Positions 6,042 through 7,890 of a stretch of 7,890 nt of DNA are shown piece after piece; position 1 is the stretch's first letter; every line of letters begins with the position of its first letter. The DNA lies in the NCBI GenBank assembly GCA_017958935.1, contig JAGDBR010000077.1, positions 1 to 7,890 of the forward strand. The letters run 5' to 3'. The notes under the pieces were generated by a model. The model saw only the letters and a list, made by a program, of their open reading frames with translations, ran no database searches and was not told where the DNA came from. Origin of the DNA: Lachnospiraceae bacterium. Its GTDB lineage: Bacteria > Bacillota_A > Clostridia > Lachnospirales > Lachnospiraceae. The position numbers and the translations under genes are program-made.

Positions 6042-6280
6042 GACCGTCCTCCTTTCCTGCCGCCGTTCTTCCCGGCCGTATCCCGCTTCTCTTCTTTCCC
6101 GCTCTCCATCCGCTCGATCGCAAACTCCAGGCAGATCGCGATGATCTCGTTCCGGTTGTGCCCGGTGTCCTCCGCCGCCCTGTCCAGCGCGCGGATCATG
6201 TCGTTCGGCAGCCGCGCGGAAACGACGCTCGTCGCTTCCCGGTATTTCTTCGGTTGGATGATGAGTTTTTCGTCCTTCAT
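6038..6280 (-). CDS. Ribbon-helix-helix (CopG/Arc-type) transcriptional regulator
   Basis: An 80-aa DNA-binding protein. Residues 17-24 (TSVVSARL) fit the beta strand that enters the DNA major groove. Residues 26-38 (NDMIRALDRAAED) form helix A, Gly40-His41 the turn, and 43-58 (RNEIIAICLEFAIERM) helix B. The last 22 residues are charged and probably flexible. Such proteins act as dimers, often as autorepressors of their own operon. A 27-nt palindrome covering the promoter lies 3 nt upstream of the start and is the likely target. ATG 6280 is the only sensible start; the next Met is residue 28, inside helix A. No ribosome binding site is present and the predicted leader is about 4-5 nt. It is the first gene of a three-gene operon. 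The relation to antitoxins of the ParD/CopG type is structural only; no toxin is recognised. Confidence 0.88.
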   Translation of the reverse strand: MKDEKLIIQPKKYREATSVVSARLPNDMIRALDRAAEDTGHNRNEIIAICLEFAIERMESGKEEKRDTAGKNGGRKGGRS

Positions 6281-6283
6281 GAT

Positions 6284-6310
6284 GTATACTATTGTAATAC
6301 ATTAGTATAC
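6284..6310. promoter_or_regulatory. 27-nt near-perfect palindrome, likely RHH operator
   Basis: Outer arms GTATACTA and TAGTATAC (8 bp, perfect) enclose an inner TGTA-N-TACA palindrome on the same axis. Only the central base and one symmetric pair of positions break the symmetry. The element includes the -10 box and most of the spacer of the operon promoter, so a bound protein would block RNA polymerase. Nested, evenly spaced half-sites are typical of RHH proteins that bind as two or more dimers. Confidence 0.85.
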
Positions 6311-6319
6311 TTTTGTCAA
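6291..6319 (-). promoter_or_regulatory. Near-consensus sigma-A promoter of the RHH operon
   Basis: On the - strand: -35 TTGACA (6319-6314, 6 of 6), a 17-nt spacer, and -10 TACAAT (6296-6291, 5 of 6). Transcription is predicted to begin near 6284-6285, only 4-5 nt before the ATG at 6280, so the mRNA would be almost leaderless. A promoter this strong implies tight repression. Confidence 0.85.
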
Positions 6320-6431
6320 CTATTCTATTCACCTTTCAGGCAAATTATCATGATGTATTTCGACGTTTCCGGAGCAGCGGCTTTGTCTTTTCCCTTTTTT
6401 CAAAATTATCGGCCGCAAACCGCCGGTCATC

Positions 6432-6440
6432 TGCTATAAT
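6432..6440 (+). promoter_or_regulatory. Extended -10 promoter of rpe
   Basis: TGCTATAAT gives a perfect -10 (6435-6440) with the TGn extension. The -35 region at 17-nt spacing (6412-6417, GCCGCA) is poor, which extended -10 promoters tolerate. Predicted transcription begins near 6447, for a leader of about 80 nt. Confidence 0.65.
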
Positions 6441-6448
6441 GATGATGA

Positions 6449-6512
6449 GCGGCCCTGCGCCGGTCCCGGAAGGCCAGGCCGTTCCGAAGACCGGACGGAC
6501 AGAACGGGCCGC
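6449..6512 (+). other. Nested hairpin in the rpe 5' leader
   Basis: Three pairs of complementary segments are nested on one axis: GCGGCCC (6449-6455) with GGGCCGC (6506-6512), CCGGTC (6460-6465) with GACCGG (6489-6494), and CGGAA (6467-6471) with TTCCG (6482-6486). The structure fills nearly the whole leader and ends 3 nt before the AAGGAG ribosome binding site (6516-6521). I do not recognise it as a known riboswitch. GC-rich sequence raises the chance of accidental pairing. Confidence 0.5.
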
Positions 6513-6527
6513 CCGAAGGAGCAGTAA

Positions 6528-7172
6528 ATGATCAAGATCGCCCCCTCCATCCTCGCAGCCGATTTCACGAAGCTCGGGGAAGACATCGACAGCATCCGGA
6601 GCGCGGATTACCTGCACTTCGACGTCATGGACGGCCGTTTCGTCCCGAACATTTCCTTCGGCCTGCCGATCCTGGAAGCCGTCCGGAAATACACGGACAT
6701 GACGCTGGACGTCCACCTGATGATCGACAAGCCGCTGCGCTACGTCAGGCGCTTCTGCGACGCCGGCGCCGACATCGTCGTCTTCCATGTGGAAGCCGAC
6801 ACGAAGAAGAACATCGCCGCGGCCATCGAAGAAGTGAAGGCCTGCAATAAGAAAGTCGGCCTCTCGCTGAAGCCGGGAACGCCCGCGAAGGCGGTCCTCC
6901 CGTTCCTTCCTCAGCTCGACATGGTGCTCGTCATGACCGTGGAGCCGGGCTTCGGCGGACAGGGCTTCATGGAAGACATGATGCCGAAGGTCGCCGAGGT
7001 GCGGCGGATGATCACGGAACGCGGGCTTTCCTGCGACGTCGAGGTCGACGGCGGCATCAACGCGGCGACCGCGAAGATCTGCATCGAAGCCGGCGCGAAC
7101 GTCCTCGTCGCTGGCAGCAGCGTCTTCAGGGCCGCGGACCGGGCTGCCTGCATCCGGTCGCTCCGGGGCTGA
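6528..7172 (+). CDS. rpe: Ribulose-phosphate 3-epimerase
   Basis: A cytoplasmic TIM-barrel enzyme that interconverts ribulose 5-phosphate and xylulose 5-phosphate in the pentose phosphate pathway. At 214 aa it is of normal length. The diagnostic motifs are all present: APSILAADF (5-13), HFDVMDGRFVPN (30-41), DVHLMI (61-66), MTVEPGFGGQGF (136-147), VEVDGGI (171-177) and GANVLVAGSSVF near the end. Expected metal ligands are His30, Asp32, His63 and Asp174, with Asp32 and Asp174 as the acid-base pair. AAGGAG lies 6 nt before the ATG. It is transcribed alone from an extended -10 promoter through a structured leader. No strong terminator follows, so some readthrough into pckA is possible. The common Bacillota neighbours of rpe (rsgA, prkC) are not present upstream. 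Confidence 0.98.
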   Translation: MIKIAPSILAADFTKLGEDIDSIRSADYLHFDVMDGRFVPNISFGLPILEAVRKYTDMTLDVHLMIDKPLRYVRRFCDAGADIVVFHVEADTKKNIAAAIEEVKACNKKVGLSLKPGTPAKAVLPFLPQLDMVLVMTVEPGFGGQGFMEDMMPKVAEVRRMITERGLSCDVEVDGGINAATAKICIEAGANVLVAGSSVFRAADRAACIRSLRG

Positions 7173-7244
7173 ACGGCGGCCGGCGCCCTTTCGGCACCGC
7201 GGACCGCTCTTGCGGAAGGCATCGTGTTTTGTGCGATTTCCGTC

Positions 7245-7272
7245 TTGTATTCCGCAGGTTTTGTAGTATAAT
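7245..7272 (+). promoter_or_regulatory. Promoter of pckA
   Basis: -35 TTGTAT (7245-7250, 3 of 6), a 16-nt spacer and a perfect -10 TATAAT (7267-7272). Transcription is predicted to start near 7279, for a leader of about 70 nt. The segment between rpe and this promoter (7173-7244) holds only short GC-rich hairpins and no T-run terminator. Confidence 0.6.
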
Positions 7273-7293
7273 TGTATTTGGTCAAAAGTGGAT

Positions 7294-7320
7294 TTCATCC
7301 GCCTGCTCTGTGCGGGTGAA
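7294..7320 (+). other. Hairpin in the pckA 5' leader
   Basis: TTCATCCGC (7294-7302) pairs with GCGGGTGAA (7312-7320) over a 9-nt loop: nine pairs, one a G-U wobble. It is not followed by a T-run and lies 12 nt before the AAAGAGG ribosome binding site, so it is not a terminator. It could stabilise the mRNA or bind a regulator. Confidence 0.45.
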
Positions 7321-7349
7321 CGCATATTAAAAAAGAAAGAGGTATTTTC

Positions 7350-7890
7350 ATGGCAGCAATCGATTTTGCGAAGTACGGCATCGAGAATGTCGGTAAGGTT
7401 TTCTACAACCTTTCCTATGAGCAGCTTTTCAGAGACGAGCTGAACCCGGATCTTGAAGGATTCGACAAGGGCCAGCTGACCGAACTGGGTGCCGTCAACG
7501 TCATGACCGGCATCTACACCGGCCGTTCCCCGAAAGACAAGTTCATCGTCATGGACGAGAACAGCAAAGACACTGTCTGGTGGACGACTCCGGAATATCC
7601 GAATGACAACCACGTCGCTACGCAGGAAGCTTTCGACGCCTGCAAGAAGATCGCTCTGGCAGAGCTTTCGAACAAAGACCTTTACGTCGTCGACGCGTTC
7701 TGCGGCGCGAACAAGGATACCCGCATGGCGGTCCGCTTCATCATGGAAGTCGCCTGGCAGGCCCATTTCGTGAAGAACATGTTCATCGTTCCGACCGCTG
7801 AAGAGCTTGAGACCTTCGAGCCCGATTTCGTCGTTTACAACGCTTCCAAGGCGAAGGTCGAGAACTACAAGGAGCTCGGCCTGAACTCCG
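7350..7890 (+). CDS. pckA: Phosphoenolpyruvate carboxykinase (ATP), N-terminal part
   Basis: The enzyme interconverts oxaloacetate and PEP with ATP/ADP. In anaerobic gut Bacillota it can run in the PEP-carboxylating direction as well as in gluconeogenesis. The first 180 codons are in the window and the gene continues past the end; the full protein is usually about 530 aa. Diagnostic segments are the [20 protein letters not shown] block (45-64; the Arg is a substrate-binding residue of the family), [23 protein letters not shown] and the [19 protein letters not shown] region. The ATP-binding and metal-binding motifs lie beyond the window. ATG 7350 is preceded by AAAGAGG at 7-nt spacing. The gene has its own promoter and hairpin leader and follows rpe on the same strand. 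Confidence 0.97.
   Translation, partial: MAAIDFAKYGIENVGKVFYNLSYEQLFRDELNPDLEGFDKGQLTELGAVNVMTGIYTGRSPKDKFIVMDENSKDTVWWTTPEYPNDNHVATQEAFDACKKIALAELSNKDLYVVDAFCGANKDTRMAVRFIMEVAWQAHFVKNMFIVPTAEELETFEPDFVVYNASKAKVENYKELGLNS

Noticed and set aside
5446..6310. Calling the RHH operon a toxin-antitoxin system
   Set aside because: No known toxin fold (RelE, ParE, MazF, PIN, HipA) is visible; the partners are membrane or exported proteins, so the label would be a guess.
5614..6332. 240-codon version of the four-helix membrane protein
   Set aside because: The N-terminal 97 codons run out of phase through the RHH gene and its operator; the ATG at 6041 has a strong ribosome binding site and an ATGA overlap.
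7173..7244. Terminator after rpe
   Set aside because: Only short hairpins such as CCGC/GCGG and a wobble-rich ATCG/CGAT stem are present, without a convincing T-run.
6348..7766. 472-codon open frame on the - strand across rpe and the start of pckA
   Set aside because: It is antisense to two well-recognised genes; its Arg/Asp/His-rich composition is typical of a shadow frame in GC-rich coding DNA, and it would span two promoters.

Overview
The window is about 7.9 kb of GC-rich DNA, roughly 60% GC by eye. Genes are closely spaced, Shine-Dalgarno sequences are strong (AAGGAGG type), and promoters are sigma-A type. Gene content is a C69 dipeptidase, a lipoprotein serpin, ribulose-phosphate 3-epimerase and an ATP-type PEP carboxykinase. 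Together these suggest a chromosomal segment of a GC-rich, probably gut-associated Bacillota (Clostridia or a relative). I cannot place it at family level. There are no rRNA, tRNA, CRISPR, IS or phage features.

Layout. Positions 1-1360 (+) hold the 3' part of a gene whose product joins the end of a phosphate-type solute-binding domain to a DUF4163/DUF3298-like domain. Its reading frame is interrupted by one in-frame TAG at 260-262. It ends in a hairpin terminator containing its own stop codon. The C69 dipeptidase converges on it (1384-2841, -). Upstream of the dipeptidase on the same strand are a 49-residue single-pass membrane protein (3069-3218, -) and a six-segment Pr6Pr-like membrane protein (3363-3962, -). 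A secreted lipoprotein serpin (4190-5440, +) is divergent from the latter and has a candidate P1 lysine in its reactive loop.

Positions 5446-6280 (-) form a compact three-gene operon: a ribbon-helix-helix regulator (80 aa), a four-helix membrane protein (143 aa) and a 55-aa single-helix or exported peptide. Each start overlaps the previous stop as ATGA. Its promoter is near-consensus and lies inside a 27-nt near-perfect palindrome, the likely autoregulatory operator. The predicted transcript has almost no 5' leader. The last gene converges on the serpin with only 5 nt between stop codons, and the serpin's likely terminator lies antisense inside that last gene.

Positions 6432-7172 (+) carry rpe behind an extended -10 promoter and a leader that can fold into a nested hairpin. 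Positions 7245-7890 (+) carry a promoter, a hairpin leader and the first 180 codons of pckA, which runs off the window. rpe and pckA serve central carbon metabolism. The serpin and dipeptidase fit a protein-rich, protease-rich habitat such as the gut. The RHH-membrane operon is the least explained unit and the best candidate here for something undescribed.
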